Assembly: GCF_000255705.1 (NCBI RefSeq)
Contig: NZ_JH636439.1
Location: 1,695,012-1,759,011 of the forward strand
DNA length: 64,000 nucleotides
From: Zavarzinella formosa DSM 19928
Lineage (GTDB): Bacteria; Planctomycetota; Planctomycetia; Gemmatales; Gemmataceae
Direction of reading: 5' to 3'
This document shows, piece after piece, positions 1 through 10,344 of the stretch. Made by a program: the position numbers and the translations under genes. Every line of letters starts with the position of its first letter. The stretch's first letter is position 1. The notes under the pieces are model-generated. The model was given only the letters and a program-made list of their open reading frames with translations. It was not told the DNA's origin and ran no database searches.

Positions 1-3000
1 GGGGTGCTTTACATCCTCGACGAGCCTTCGATTGGATTGCATCCCCGAGACAACGAGCGGCTCTTAAACAGCCTCCTGCGACTGAGGGATATGGGGAACA
101 CCGTCCTCGTCGTCGAACACGATGAAGACACCATGCGCGCGGCCGACTTTCTGGTCGATTTCGGGCCGGGGCCGGGCGTGCGCGGCGGGAAGATCGTCGC
201 CGCGGGAACCCCGGCCGAAGTGGCCGCCAATCCCGACAGCGTGACCGGCAAATATCTCACCGGCGAAGTGAGCATCGCCATCCCCGAAAAACGTCGGCCC
301 AAAACGGGGCAGGAAATTCGGATTGTCAACGCCCGGCATAACAACCTCAAAAATGTGACCGTGGAGATTCCGCTCGGCCAATTCGTCGTTATCACCGGGG
401 TGAGCGGTTCGGGCAAAAGTTCTCTTATCAACGAGATTCTGCTGGATGGATTGAAAGGCGGGGCGACCGCGCCTGACGAGGATGCGGAAGAAACCCAGGA
501 ATATCTCGACACTCAAGTGATCGGTGTCCGCTGCGACGAGATCACCGGCGCCGACTTGATTGACAAGGTGATTGACATCGATCAATCGCCCATCGGCCGG
601 ACCCCCCGATCAAACCCCGGCACCTACATCAAAGTTTTTGACGAGATTCGCAACCTGTTCGCCGAGATGGCCGACGCCAAGGTGCGCGGCTATCAAGCCG
701 GGCGGTTCAGTTTCAATCGACCGGGGGGCCGCTGCGAAGCCTGCGAGGGCAACGGTTCCAACAAGCTCGAAATGGACTTTCTCGCCGATGTGTGGGTCAC
801 CTGCCCCGTCTGCGAGGGACGGCGATTCAACCGCGAGACTTTGCAAGTCCGTTTTCGCGGCAAGAACATCCACGACATCTTGGAGATGGATGTTCAACAA
901 GCGGTCGAACACTTCGAGAACATCCCCAAAATCCGGGAAATGCTCCGCACCTTGCATGATGTGGGCTTGGATTATGTGAAAATCGGCCAGCCCTCCCCTA
1001 CTCTCTCCGGCGGCGAAGCCCAACGGGTGAAACTCGCCAAAGAATTGTGTCGTCGCGGTACCGGCAAAACGCTCTATATCCTTGATGAACCGACGACCGG
1101 CCTCCATTTCGAGGATATTCGCAAATTATTGGATGTGTTGCACGGTTTTGTAAACGCCGGGAACACCGTCGTTGTGATCGAGCATAATCTGGACGTCATT
1201 AAAACGGCCGACTGGTTGATCGACCTCGGACCCGAAGGCGGGGCGGGTGGCGGGACTATCGTGGTCACGGGGACGCCAGAACAAGTCGCCAAGTGCGAGG
1301 CATCCTTCACCGGCCAGGCGTTGAAACCGTTCTTTGGCAAGCGCCCCCCATCGTATGCGCTCAACGCCAAGAAACGCTCGCAATCGTCCAATCCGCGAAT
1401 GACTCATTTGACGGTTCAGGGGGCGACCCAACACAACCTCAAGAACGTGTCTGTGTCGATTCCCCGCGAAGAAATGACCGTGTTTTGCGGGCCGAGCGGG
1501 TCCGGCAAAAGCACGCTGGCCCTCGATACGATTTATGCCGAGGGACAACGCCGATACGTGGAATCTCTTTCCAGTTACGCCCGGCAGTTTCTTGGCCAGG
1601 TGCAGAAACCGAAGGTTGAATCAGTATCCGGGCTTTCACCGGCCATCAGCATCGAGCAAAAGACGACCTCAAAATCGCCGCGATCCACGGTCGGCACGAT
1701 CACCGAGATTTACGACTATTGCCGGGTGTTGTACGCCCGGCTCGGTAAACGCTGGTGCCCCAAGTGTTCCATTCCCATCGGCACCCAGACCACCGACGAA
1801 ATCGTCGAGCGGGTGTTGTCCATGCCCGAGGGAACCAAGATTTACATCATGGCCCCGGTGGAACGTAAGGGACAGGAAAAATACGAAGCGGTCTTCGATG
1901 AGATTCGCCGGTCAGGCTATGTGCGGATTCGGATTGATGGCAAGTCGCACAGCCTCGACCAACCGCCGACCATTGACCACCGCCGGAAGCATCTTTTGGA
2001 AGTGATCGTTGACCGCAACGTCGTCCGGCCGAACACACGAACCCGGATCGCCGAATCGGTGGAGCAGGCCCTCAGTTTGGGCAAGGGGGTCATGAATCTG
2101 GCCCATGTCGAACATGACCGCGACGAGACCCAATGGAAAGTGGAACGATTCAGCCAGCATTTGGCGTGCGACCGCTGCGGCACAAGTTACGAGCAATTGA
2201 ACCCGCATAATTATTCCTTCAACAGTCCGCTGGGATGGTGCCCGGCCTGCGAGGGCCTTGGCGTTCAACATGGGGCAAACGAAGCCCTTCTGATCCGCAA
2301 TCACTCCCTCAGTTTGCGAGAAGGCGCTATTGCCGCCTGGCCGCCGTTGGATGGCTCCAACCGTTTTCTGATGATGGCCGAGGCGATCGCCAAACACGTC
2401 GGTTTTTCGCTGGATGTGCCGTTCGGGGAGATTCTTCCCGAACATCGCCGCGCGATTCTGCATGGCACCGGCGAAGAGTGGATCACCCTGCCTGCCATCA
2501 AAGATCATTCGGCGATGAAGTTCCAATACAAGGGGCTTTACCCGGCGATTGACGAGGCGAGCCGCGTGAGCTTCGTGTATCGACAACGACTCGACCACAT
2601 GGTGGACGAGGTTTCTTGTTCCACGTGTCATGGTTCCCGTCTCCGCACAGATTCGGCCGCCACTCGATTTGAAAACAAAACTCTCGGCGACTTGTGCGAC
2701 TTGCCGGCCGAGCAGTCATTGCGTTGGTTCAACAACCTCGGCCTGTCAGCCCACCAACAGAAAATCGCCGGAGAACTCCTCCGGGAAATCATCTCCCGGC
2801 TTCAATTCTTGGTGGATGTGGGCTTGGATTACCTGACCCTCTCCCGGCCCGGCCCCACGCTTTCCGGCGGCGAAGCCCAGCGCATTCGGCTGGCCAGCCA
2901 AATCGGCAGCGGTTTGACCGGCGTGTTGTATGTGCTGGACGAGCCGACCATCGGCCTGCATCCCCGCGACAACGAACGATTGTTGAAAGCCCTCCAGAAT

Positions 3001-5307
3001 TTGCGCGATTTGGGAAACACCCTGTTGGTGGTGGAACACGACCGCGAAGTGATCGCGGCAGCCGACTATTTGTGCGACTTCGGCCCCGGCGCGGGAGACT
3101 TGGGCGGCGAGATCACGGCCCAGGGGACTCCCAAAAAAGTCAACAAATCGAAAACCTCCCTCACTGGCGATTACCTCTCGGGCAAAAAGGCCATTCCGGT
3201 GCCGACCAATCGTCGGCTTTCGATAGGGGAAATGGCCGACTGGCCGAAACTTCGCATTATCGGGGCGAGACAGCATAACCTCAAGAACGTCAACGTGGAT
3301 TTCCCGTTGGGCGTGTTGGTGGCCGTCACTGGCGTCAGCGGTTCGGGCAAAAGTTCGCTGGTGAACGAGGTGCTTTACAACACGCTCGCCCGCAAACTTC
3401 ACCGGGCCAGAACGGTGGCCGCCGCCCATGACGAAATTCAGGGTTTGGATCAGATCGACAAAATCATCAATGTCGATCAAGACCCCATCGGGAATGCCCC
3501 TTCCTCCAACCCGGCGACTTACACGGGCGTTTTTGATTTGATTCGCCAATTGTACATGCAACTGCCCGAGTCCAAGGTTCGCGGCTACACCGCCCGGCGG
3601 TTCAGTTTTAACCAACCCGGCGGCCGGTGCGAAGCCTGCGAAGGAAACGGGCAAAAGAAGATTGAAATGCACTTCCTCCCGGATGTGTGGGTCGAGTGCG
3701 AGGTTTGCCGGGGAGCGCGTTACAACCCGGAAACGCTGGCCGTGAAATACAAGGACAAGTCCATTTCGGATGTGCTGTCCATGCGAGTCGGAGAGGCGTT
3801 GGCTCTTTTTGGAAACATCCCCAAAATCCGGCAGATCTTGCAGACGCTCGCGGATGTCGGCCTCGATTACGTCTCGCTCGGGCAATCGGCCCCAACCCTT
3901 TCCGGTGGCGAAGCCCAACGAGTAAAACTGGCGGCCGAACTGGCCCGGCCGAGCACCGGCAAGACGCTTTACCTTCTTGATGAACCGACGACCGGCCTGC
4001 ACTTTGACGATGTACGAAAACTGCTTAACGTGCTAAACCGGCTCGCCGATGTCGGCAACACGGTGATAGTGGTCGAACACAATCTCGATGTCATCAAGAC
4101 GGCCGACTGGGTGATCGACATCGGCCCCGAAGCCGGCGCCGGGGGAGGGACCATCGTCGCTGCCGGCACGCCCGAGGAAGTGGTCGAGCAGGCGAAAGTG
4201 GCCAAAGCGAAAAACAAACCCGTTTCCCATACGGCCCGCTTTATCGAGGCCGCGTTGAAAGCCGGTCCCCATGCGGAACGGCCAAAATTCGACCCGAAGG
4301 CCGCCCTCGCCCAACGCGAGGGGGATGTGGCCCTCGAAAAAGTGGGCAAGGATGCCAAACTGCCGTGGGAACTTGACGGCGAACGCTGGCACACCAAAGA
4401 CCGGGTGACCAGCGAGGGCAAACCCGCCAAGTGGGAAGGCAAGATTTTGACATGGGTTGAGACTCATATTCGCAAGAACGGGACGTTTTCCGCAACCGAC
4501 TGGCGGGACCGGACCACTGTCGAAATCGCCGCTCCGAAGAAATCACAAGGATGGTTCTTCCACGCCCACACTGGCATGGAATGGCTGGTTCGATTGGTCT
4601 TCCGTGTGCGAAGAAACACGTTCAAGGAAGAAACGCTGACCAAGCAACTGGCGATCAAACCGCTCGATCAGATGCCTGAACTACCTATTTACGGGAACGA
4701 ATCACGAATCAAGGTCGCCAACCGCAAGGGGCCGTGGCAGGAAATTTGGATGTTGGTTCACCGACTGGAGGAAATCCAGACACCGGCGTTCGAGGCTTTT
4801 CTCAAGAAGGCCGCCGAGTCGTTTAAAGGGATGGTCGAGAACATTTCGACCTCGTTGGAAGATGTGATGCCGTGGAAGGTCAACGGCGAACGCTGGCATC
4901 TCGGGGCGAAGGGGTTCCCGCCGGGCAAGAAGACCGTTTGGGATGTCGCCATCCTCCCCGAGATGTTGAAGATCGTGAAGGCGGCCGTGAAGGATGTCAC
5001 CGTGGAATGGGAGTCACGGGAGTTCGTGACCTTCCGACTGGAAGGGGCAAGCAAGGCGTGGGGACGATTGAAGACGAAAGATCCCGTGTGCATGGAGTTA
5101 AAACTGCTCGGAAAACCGGGGGCGTTTAATCTGTCCCGGCTGGAAGGACTGGGAATTGAACCGCATATCCAGTCAGACCGGGCTGATGGCGGGGACACGA
5201 TTTCGCTTCGCTTCCTTCAAGCGAATCACCTCAATGCCTCGGCGTTGAAAAAGTTCCTCGCCGAACACGCGGAGAAGTTTTTGGAGCGATTCGCCAACGG
5301 CGGCTGA
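1..5307 (+). CDS. uvrA: Tandem-fused UvrA excinuclease ABC subunit A (5' end outside window)
   Basis: This is the damage-recognition ATPase of nucleotide excision repair. The reading frame is already open at base 1, so the N-terminal part lies upstream. The visible protein starts at the Walker B region of a first UvrA copy, passes its zinc module (CEACEGNG, then CPVCEG) and its second ABC signature (LSGGEAQ). A complete second UvrA copy follows from about base 1400 to 4240, with Walker A GPSGSGKST, a CDRCG/CPACEG zinc module, a second Walker A GVSGSGKSS, another CEACEGNG/CEVCRG module and both ABC signatures. About 350 further residues (4260 to 5304) are not UvrA. They contain two related segments, PWELDGERWHTK near 4365 and PWKVNGERWHLG near 4870, so the extension looks like an internal duplication. 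A normal UvrA is about 950 residues; this fragment alone is about 1768. UvrA dimerises, so the fusion may be a covalent dimer (inference). Confidence 0.95.
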   Translation, partial: GVLYILDEPSIGLHPRDNERLLNSLLRLRDMGNTVLVVEHDEDTMRAADFLVDFGPGPGVRGGKIVAAGTPAEVAANPDSVTGKYLTGEVSIAIPEKRRPKTGQEIRIVNARHNNLKNVTVEIPLGQFVVITGVSGSGKSSLINEILLDGLKGGATAPDEDAEETQEYLDTQVIGVRCDEITGADLIDKVIDIDQSPIGRTPRSNPGTYIKVFDEIRNLFAEMADAKVRGYQAGRFSFNRPGGRCEACEGNGSNKLEMDFLADVWVTCPVCEGRRFNRETLQVRFRGKNIHDILEMDVQQAVEHFENIPKIREMLRTLHDVGLDYVKIGQPSPTLSGGEAQRVKLAKELCRRGTGKTLYILDEPTTGLHFEDIRKLLDVLHGFVNAGNTVVVIEHNLDVIKTADWLIDLGPEGGAGGGTIVVTGTPEQVAKCEASFTGQALKPFFGKRPPSYALNAKKRSQSSNPRMTHLTVQGATQHNLKNVSVSIPREEMTVFCGPSGSGKSTLALDTIYAEGQRRYVESLSSYARQFLGQVQKPKVESVSGLSPAISIEQKTTSKSPRSTVGTITEIYDYCRVLYARLGKRWCPKCSIPIGTQTTDEIVERVLSMPEGTKIYIMAPVERKGQEKYEAVFDEIRRSGYVRIRIDGKSHSLDQPPTIDHRRKHLLEVIVDRNVVRPNTRTRIAESVEQALSLGKGVMNLAHVEHDRDETQWKVERFSQHLACDRCGTSYEQLNPHNYSFNSPLGWCPACEGLGVQHGANEALLIRNHSLSLREGAIAAWPPLDGSNRFLMMAEAIAKHVGFSLDVPFGEILPEHRRAILHGTGEEWITLPAIKDHSAMKFQYKGLYPAIDEASRVSFVYRQRLDHMVDEVSCSTCHGSRLRTDSAATRFENKTLGDLCDLPAEQSLRWFNNLGLSAHQQKIAGELLREIISRLQFLVDVGLDYLTLSRPGPTLSGGEAQRIRLASQIGSGLTGVLYVLDEPTIGLHPRDNERLLKALQNLRDLGNTLLVVEHDREVIAAADYLCDFGPGAGDLGGEITAQGTPKKVNKSKTSLTGDYLSGKKAIPVPTNRRLSIGEMADWPKLRIIGARQHNLKNVNVDFPLGVLVAVTGVSGSGKSSLVNEVLYNTLARKLHRARTVAAAHDEIQGLDQIDKIINVDQDPIGNAPSSNPATYTGVFDLIRQLYMQLPESKVRGYTARRFSFNQPGGRCEACEGNGQKKIEMHFLPDVWVECEVCRGARYNPETLAVKYKDKSISDVLSMRVGEALALFGNIPKIRQILQTLADVGLDYVSLGQSAPTLSGGEAQRVKLAAELARPSTGKTLYLLDEPTTGLHFDDVRKLLNVLNRLADVGNTVIVVEHNLDVIKTADWVIDIGPEAGAGGGTIVAAGTPEEVVEQAKVAKAKNKPVSHTARFIEAALKAGPHAERPKFDPKAALAQREGDVALEKVGKDAKLPWELDGERWHTKDRVTSEGKPAKWEGKILTWVETHIRKNGTFSATDWRDRTTVEIAAPKKSQGWFFHAHTGMEWLVRLVFRVRRNTFKEETLTKQLAIKPLDQMPELPIYGNESRIKVANRKGPWQEIWMLVHRLEEIQTPAFEAFLKKAAESFKGMVENISTSLEDVMPWKVNGERWHLGAKGFPPGKKTVWDVAILPEMLKIVKAAVKDVTVEWESREFVTFRLEGASKAWGRLKTKDPVCMELKLLGKPGAFNLSRLEGLGIEPHIQSDRADGGDTISLRFLQANHLNASALKKFLAEHAEKFLERFANGG

Positions 5308-5319
5308 CCGGCGAATCGC
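5286..5319. terminator. Hairpin across the uvrA stop codon, between convergent genes
   Basis: A perfect 10-bp inverted repeat (GCGATTCGCC at 5286-5295, GGCGAATCGC at 5310-5319) brackets the uvrA stop. The loop is 14 bases. The following lipoprotein gene is convergent and only 24 bp away. There is no strong T tract, only GGTTATTTCTT downstream, so termination is a reasonable guess rather than shown. Confidence 0.4.
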
Positions 5320-5331
5320 CCCAAACGGTGG

Positions 5332-7053
5332 TTATTTCTTGGCCGCGAATTCCTCGGCTTGGGCCTTCAACCGCTTCGCCTGGGCATCCCGATTTTGGTA
5401 AGGCCCGTTCACTTGTGAAGCACTGTCCAAGTAACGCTCCCACCAATCCAACACCGTCTTCCAAGCGGTCGGATCGGGTGTTCCGGTCCGGGTTTGCATC
5501 CGGAGTGTTCGCTCGTGGACGCACAACGCCAAGAGGAAATTACTTTCGGCCAATAATGGCCGCGAGGCATAACCAAGCACCCAAGCTTTTTGGATTTCCA
5601 GATTACGCGGCGTCCGGAAAAATTCCTCCAATCGTTGACGGGCAACAGCCTCCTCCACCTGACCGCCTTTCTGACCCGCGCGCAGGACATTGGCCGAGAG
5701 ATTTTGCAGGGTTTCACTCCATTGCGCAAAATCAGCCTTCAACATGGGATCTTGTTCCGAGCGAGTGCGGGCAAATTCGGCCATCGAACGAACATCGCTA
5801 AGTTGGGTGGTGGCTTCTTTGAATTGGCCGCGAATCAGGTGTTGTGTCGCCGAGTTTTGTCCAAAATGCAAATTCATAAACGGCATGGCAAACTCGGCGC
5901 GAATGCTTCCCAGTGGCATGCCGGCCAAACCGGTTTGGGGAAGAAACTCAAAGGGAACAAGCACCACTTTGTGTTCCTGCCGGATCATCGGCAAACGATT
6001 TCCCTTTGCCTCTTCGCTGGAATACCGATTCAACACTCTCAGCGGAGAAACTGCATTACGATCCTGATCGATCGACGGGAACCACCCGTCAACAGCCGTC
6101 GCCCCGAGATCGGTTTGGAATTCTTTAAGGAGTTTCGGATAATCCAGCGCCAACGCCACCCCAATGTGGCCGGGGTCGTAACCCTGCAACCACGCCATGC
6201 GGGACGATAGGGCTGACAGGGGAAAGGAAAGAAACGCTTTCCACTGGGACACTTGGCTGACATCCGCGATCTCTTTTGCCAGTTCCGGATTGGAGGTCAA
6301 TTCGGACCATTTGACCGGCGTTGAACGATCTTTGCCAAAAAGCGGCTCGCCTATGACGTGATTGAAAAGAAACAGTTCTTTTCCGATTTTGACACCGCAG
6401 AGCCGGACCGGGGCACTGGTCCCCTTGCCGCCTTCTGCCGGCATGTAGGGAGGCATGTCCCTCATGTCCTTCGGGCCGATGAAACAGCCCGTTAACCCGA
6501 TTTGCTGCCACACAGCCATCATGAGATAGGCCCGCGCCAAGGCGGTGCCCTGTCCCGCCTCCAGCGTCAGCCCCGGAGGGCCGGGTTGCGGCACCCGGTC
6601 ATTCACATAGACCGTCCGGCACACCCAATCGAAAACAATTCGGGCTTGTTCAAGTGGCGTTTTGCCCGAGATTTCCAAGCCTCTCACGGCCGCCCGGATC
6701 ATCAACGATTGTTCAAGATATGCGGCATCAGTGGGTGAAAATGTCTTCTGGGCAAATTCATTGGCTTCGGCTTCCGTCAGCCGCAATTTAAGGGCGATGT
6801 CCTGTATTTCCTCGGGAGTTGGCTGCGATCGTCCGGCCACGCTGCGGTCCGAGGCGTCCAGTTGTGTCAAAGCCAACTTGCAATGTTCCAAGTCCGGCGT
6901 GGCTTCCAGCGGGGCGAGTGTGGTGGCTTCCGTGTCCCTCAACGACACTTCGGCCGTGGCGGCCGAGCGTGTGGTGGCTGGCTTCTTGTTGTTGCAACCG
7001 ACGAGGGCGGAGAACAAAAGAACAAACGAAAGCAATCGGAGGGTGGAATTCAT
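5332..7053 (-). CDS. Lipoprotein with transglutaminase-like region
   Basis: The protein has 573 residues and a lipoprotein signal: a hydrophobic stretch ending in LVGC with the lipidated Cys at position 20, followed by NNKKPATT. It is therefore expected on the periplasmic face of a membrane. The middle part ([12 protein letters not shown], then [20 protein letters not shown], about residues 140-200) resembles the core of the transglutaminase-like superfamily. However, the position where the nucleophilic Cys is expected (GxC) reads GT. If the assignment is right, the domain is probably not a protease. The C-terminal half is helical and unrecognised. The start codon overlaps the kdsA stop by four bases, so the two are likely cotranscribed. 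No specific function can be given. Confidence 0.7.
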   Translation of the reverse strand: MNSTLRLLSFVLLFSALVGCNNKKPATTRSAATAEVSLRDTEATTLAPLEATPDLEHCKLALTQLDASDRSVAGRSQPTPEEIQDIALKLRLTEAEANEFAQKTFSPTDAAYLEQSLMIRAAVRGLEISGKTPLEQARIVFDWVCRTVYVNDRVPQPGPPGLTLEAGQGTALARAYLMMAVWQQIGLTGCFIGPKDMRDMPPYMPAEGGKGTSAPVRLCGVKIGKELFLFNHVIGEPLFGKDRSTPVKWSELTSNPELAKEIADVSQVSQWKAFLSFPLSALSSRMAWLQGYDPGHIGVALALDYPKLLKEFQTDLGATAVDGWFPSIDQDRNAVSPLRVLNRYSSEEAKGNRLPMIRQEHKVVLVPFEFLPQTGLAGMPLGSIRAEFAMPFMNLHFGQNSATQHLIRGQFKEATTQLSDVRSMAEFARTRSEQDPMLKADFAQWSETLQNLSANVLRAGQKGGQVEEAVARQRLEEFFRTPRNLEIQKAWVLGYASRPLLAESNFLLALCVHERTLRMQTRTGTPDPTAWKTVLDWWERYLDSASQVNGPYQNRDAQAKRLKAQAEEFAAKK

Positions 7054-7883
7054 GAATGACTCTCTTCGGTCGGCTCACGAAGGGCCGAGCGAATGCGTTG
7101 ACAAACTTCAACCAAACGGGGGAATTCGTCCAAGGGGATCATGTTCGGCCCGTCGCTGAGGGCTTGGTCCGGGTTCGGGTGGGTTTCCACGAAAATCCCG
7201 TCGCAACCGGCCGCCACGGCCGCCTTCGCCAGATACGGAACCATCCGGCGGTCGCCGCCCGTGCGGTCCCCCTGGCTCCCCGGAGTCTGTACGCTGTGCG
7301 TGGCATCAAAGATCACCGGACAACCCAAGTCCTGCATCCACGGAATGGCTCGCATGTCGTTGACCAAATTGCCATAGCCGAAGGTGGAACCTCGCTCGGT
7401 CAGCATCAGGTTCGGGTTGCCGGTTTCCCGGATTTTGGCGACGACGTTTTTCATGTCCCAAGGAGCCATGAACTGCCCCTTTTTCACGTTGACCGCCTTG
7501 CCGGATTTCCCGGCCGTCAGCAACAAATCCGTTTGCCGGGCCAAAAACGCCGGGATTTGAATGATGTCCACCACCTGCCCGGCCGCCTCGGCTTGGTGGG
7601 TTTCGTGGACATCCGTGGTCACCGGCAACCCGGTCCGTTGCCGGACTTCCTCCAGAAGTTTCAAGCCTTCCTGCAAGCCAGGCCCGCGAAACGACTTGCC
7701 GGAGGTTCGGTTGGCTTTGTCGAAAGAAGATTTGAAGACGAGTTGGATTTTTTGTCGTTGGGCGAAGGCCGCCAACTCATCGGCGACCCGAAGGATCAGT
7801 TCCCGCGATTCCATGACGCACGGCCCGGCGATCCACAAAAAGGGTGAATCTTTGCCGCAGGTATAGTTGGCAATCTTGACCAT
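7050..7883 (-). CDS. kdsA: 2-dehydro-3-deoxyphosphooctonate aldolase (Kdo-8-phosphate synthase)
   Basis: The enzyme condenses phosphoenolpyruvate with arabinose 5-phosphate to Kdo 8-phosphate for lipopolysaccharide cores. Family landmarks are in order: [59 protein letters not shown] and [13 protein letters not shown]. The Cys in AGPC, where the E. coli enzyme has Asn, marks the class II metal-dependent type. I chose the ATG at 7883 (277 residues), because this matches usual KdsA length and the distance to GPC. In-frame ATGs at 7925 and 7931 would add 14 or 16 residues without better family fit. The stop overlaps the lipoprotein start by ATGA. A KdsA implies Kdo-type LPS, as known for planctomycetes. 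Confidence 0.93.
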   Translation of the reverse strand: MVKIANYTCGKDSPFLWIAGPCVMESRELILRVADELAAFAQRQKIQLVFKSSFDKANRTSGKSFRGPGLQEGLKLLEEVRQRTGLPVTTDVHETHQAEAAGQVVDIIQIPAFLARQTDLLLTAGKSGKAVNVKKGQFMAPWDMKNVVAKIRETGNPNLMLTERGSTFGYGNLVNDMRAIPWMQDLGCPVIFDATHSVQTPGSQGDRTGGDRRMVPYLAKAAVAAGCDGIFVETHPNPDQALSDGPNMIPLDEFPRLVEVCQRIRSALREPTEESHS

Positions 7884-7950
7884 CCGAATCCCGCCCTTCG
7901 TGAAAACGCCGGTTCCATCCGACATCCTCATATATGCGGGGGCAGGCCGC

Positions 7951-9189
7951 TCAATTCAAGCCTGCGAGGGCCTGATTCGCCTCTTCGGGGGTGTCAAAGA
8001 CTCCTTCTACCTTCTCCAGTGTCAACCTTCCGTCGAAGGCCGAGAAGAACAACGGCTTCATCAATGGTTCGGATTGAACCGCCATGGCGAACGCCCGCCG
8101 TCGTGCCCGGATATCTCCCTCCGGGATCGTCGCCAGAACCTCATCGGCCCGGCGGCTTGCCCATTCCCGAAGCCGTTCGCAGACTTCCCGATAACTGGCG
8201 TATCGGTTGTAATGTTCCCGATAAACCGACAATACTTCCTCGGGAACCTTATCCGTTCCCTGGGCTTGCAGAAACTGTTGAAACTCATCCCACTTCGGGA
8301 AATCGGCTTTTGACCGGAGTATTTCAACCGTGGCCGAATAGGTGCAATTGACCATCAACTTGAGCAGGCGAAGGTAATCCGGGGATTTCACTTTTACCCG
8401 ATACAACACTTCGGTCGTCTCGAAATTGATGACACTTCCTTCCTGATCGGTTCCCCGGATTCCCGAGAGCATATGCTCGATCTGGGCCGGAAGATCGTCC
8501 CCGGCAACACCGATCAATTCGGTGACGCTCAACCCGTGTTCCTTGGCAAACTGGTTGATCTCCCGGTAGGTCCAATACCGCGTTTCTCGCCGGTCAAACA
8601 CGGCGATTAACACTAAATCTTCACGGGGGCCATAATCCGTGATGACGCGGCCACCCGGATGGAGCAGTTCCAGAATGAACGTCAGCCCTTCCCACTCCGG
8701 TTTTGCTTCCAACAAAGCGGGAAACTGTTTACTGGCGATTTGCCGGGCCGCCCCGAGATAATCAAAATGGTTTTCGGGTTCGGGGTTCGACAGCGTGACC
8801 CCTTCGATCATGCCGCGCGTGGTGAAATACACCCGGCCGCCATGTTGAAACCGTTGCACCATTGAACCGTCAAACTTCCGCAAGAACGAAATACTCGCCC
8901 CCTCGGCGGTTAATCCGGCCAGATCATAGACGGTCACGTTGCGTTCGCCGAGATTGTAAATCTTCAACAGCGGCAGCGAGACCAACCGATGCGGGTTTCG
9001 CTCGAAGACGATTCCCTTGGCGAACAGTTGACGTTCTTCCTGCGGAGTGAACAATTCTTTGGTGGCATTGGCCAGCACCAGCCCGTCGATCTCTCGTTTC
9101 ATCAACAACGGGTCGGCATCAATGGCCGCCAGAAGCTTTTCCGGGTCGTTCTTCAATCGGGCGAGGAGTCGGTCAATCCGCAGTTCCAT
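7951..9189 (-). CDS. T4 Rnl1-like ATP-dependent RNA ligase
   Basis: The nucleotidyltransferase motifs of the T4 RNA ligase 1 family are visible over 412 residues: a leader resembling the Rnl1 N terminus (GIVFERNP then LLKIYNLGE), motif I KFDGS with catalytic Lys105, the TTRG element, motif IIIa [17 protein letters not shown] with Glu174, motif IV EGSVINF with Glu250, and motif V YRVKVKS with Lys266 and Lys268. This family seals 5'-phosphate and 3'-hydroxyl RNA ends, for example after anticodon cleavage. I used the ATG at 9189. An upstream in-frame TTG at 9228 is less likely. No kinase, phosphatase or nuclease partner sits next to it; the neighbours are kdsA and an exported orphan. RNA repair is inferred from family; the actual substrate is unknown. 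Confidence 0.82.
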   Translation of the reverse strand: MELRIDRLLARLKNDPEKLLAAIDADPLLMKREIDGLVLANATKELFTPQEERQLFAKGIVFERNPHRLVSLPLLKIYNLGERNVTVYDLAGLTAEGASISFLRKFDGSMVQRFQHGGRVYFTTRGMIEGVTLSNPEPENHFDYLGAARQIASKQFPALLEAKPEWEGLTFILELLHPGGRVITDYGPREDLVLIAVFDRRETRYWTYREINQFAKEHGLSVTELIGVAGDDLPAQIEHMLSGIRGTDQEGSVINFETTEVLYRVKVKSPDYLRLLKLMVNCTYSATVEILRSKADFPKWDEFQQFLQAQGTDKVPEEVLSVYREHYNRYASYREVCERLREWASRRADEVLATIPEGDIRARRRAFAMAVQSEPLMKPLFFSAFDGRLTLEKVEGVFDTPEEANQALAGLN

Positions 9190-9256
9190 AATCTCGCTTT
9201 CGCAAACGTTTTGCCGGGAAATGACCAACCGACGGGGACCAAAGTTCGGGCATCAA

Positions 9257-10249
9257 TCACTTCTTCGCTCGCGGTCCTTCATTCGACCCGGTGGTTTTCA
9301 CCACTTCAAAGTCGGAGCCTTTGATTTTGCGAAGTTCATCCAACCCCTTGATACGCTCATCGGGGGCGACGGACATGCGCCAATCCCCGCCGTTGTCCGC
9401 GACGAACATGCCGTATTTTTTGAGCCCCTTCAAAATCGCCTGCACATGCGGCGAAAATCCGGAAATGTCATAATCAGCCCGGAGTCGAAACCGCTCCCCC
9501 ATCCGGGGCAAATCGGGATCTTTCAGTGAACTGGCGAAGTGTGTCGCCGGATAGACATAAGCCCGTTGACTTCGGCGAACCGTGAACCGCATCGCGTGAT
9601 TGACCATGCCCTTCTCCACTTCGTCGAATCGCACGATGGAGGGGAAAATCGGCAACCCGGCCGCGTCGGTCGAGGTCCAAGTATCGGGACGCAGTTTGTT
9701 GGAAGTCAGGTCAAAGATCGCCGTGCAGGCACAGGTCCAGCCGTTGTCCGTCTTGCGGCCTTGATAGAACTCGTAAAGCTTTTTGGAAACCGGATCAACC
9801 ACCACCACATGACGGTCTGCGTCTTCCTTCCCCCGTTGGGCGGCATCAAGAGTGCGTTTGTCCAGCGGCCAGCCTTCGATCGGGGCATTGTCCGGCAGCG
9901 GGAACGGTCCCGGATCGGATTCATCCGGGTAAGAGACAATCTTCAGATCGATCTTCTTTTGTGTCGGAGGGACGAGGATATACGCCATGTCTGAGTTGTA
10001 AGCGAACCGCTTTTCCGGCCCGATGGTGGCGATGATCTTCTTAGAATTCGGATGCACCGGTAGTTTAGAAATGTCCTCGTTCCACGGATTATCCGGCGGG
10101 AAAATCTGAAGCTGGCTGACGATCTTGTCCGCTTCTGGAGTGTTGAACATGATCGGCTTGTCGATCACGACAGGCGTTTTGGGATCGCCGATGACAATCG
10201 AACCCAAGAGGAGCATTGAGGCAAAAACCAGCGGAGAGAAACGTCGCAT
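9257..10249 (-). CDS. Exported protein of unknown function
   Basis: The protein has 330 residues with a signal peptide (MRRFSPLVFASMLLLGSIVIG) at the ATG at 10249. The open frame extends upstream to 10417, but that would run into the divergent gene starting at 10345, so the shorter start is preferred. The mature part has recurring Asp/Trp-rich segments (PPDNPWNEDIS, PATHFASS, ERFRLRADYDISGFSP, DNGGDWRMS). I recognise the general pattern from exported proteins in planctomycetes and actinobacteria but cannot name a catalytic family. It probably acts in the periplasm or outside the cell. Confidence 0.7.
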   Translation of the reverse strand: MRRFSPLVFASMLLLGSIVIGDPKTPVVIDKPIMFNTPEADKIVSQLQIFPPDNPWNEDISKLPVHPNSKKIIATIGPEKRFAYNSDMAYILVPPTQKKIDLKIVSYPDESDPGPFPLPDNAPIEGWPLDKRTLDAAQRGKEDADRHVVVVDPVSKKLYEFYQGRKTDNGWTCACTAIFDLTSNKLRPDTWTSTDAAGLPIFPSIVRFDEVEKGMVNHAMRFTVRRSQRAYVYPATHFASSLKDPDLPRMGERFRLRADYDISGFSPHVQAILKGLKKYGMFVADNGGDWRMSVAPDERIKGLDELRKIKGSDFEVVKTTGSNEGPRAKK

Positions 10250-10344
10250 GGCCGGACTCCGGGTGAAAAAACTTCCCCGTAGTATGTTCTCGCGTTCGGT
10301 GAAAATGCAACGTACAATCGTGCGGAATAACGGAGGATTTTTCG
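10250..10344. promoter_or_regulatory. Divergent promoter region
   Basis: This 95-bp gap lies between the start codons of two divergent genes. For the minus-strand gene a plausible pair is -35 TTGCAT (complement of 10305-10310) and -10 CATACT (complement of 10281-10286) with an 18-base spacer. For the plus-strand gene TACAAT at 10313-10318 could be a -10 element, without a good -35. A GGAGG Shine-Dalgarno at 10332-10336 precedes the ATG at 10345 by 8 bases. Confidence 0.4.

Noticed and set aside
2746..4002. 418-residue minus-strand open frame
   Set aside because: It is an antisense shadow of the conserved second UvrA copy.
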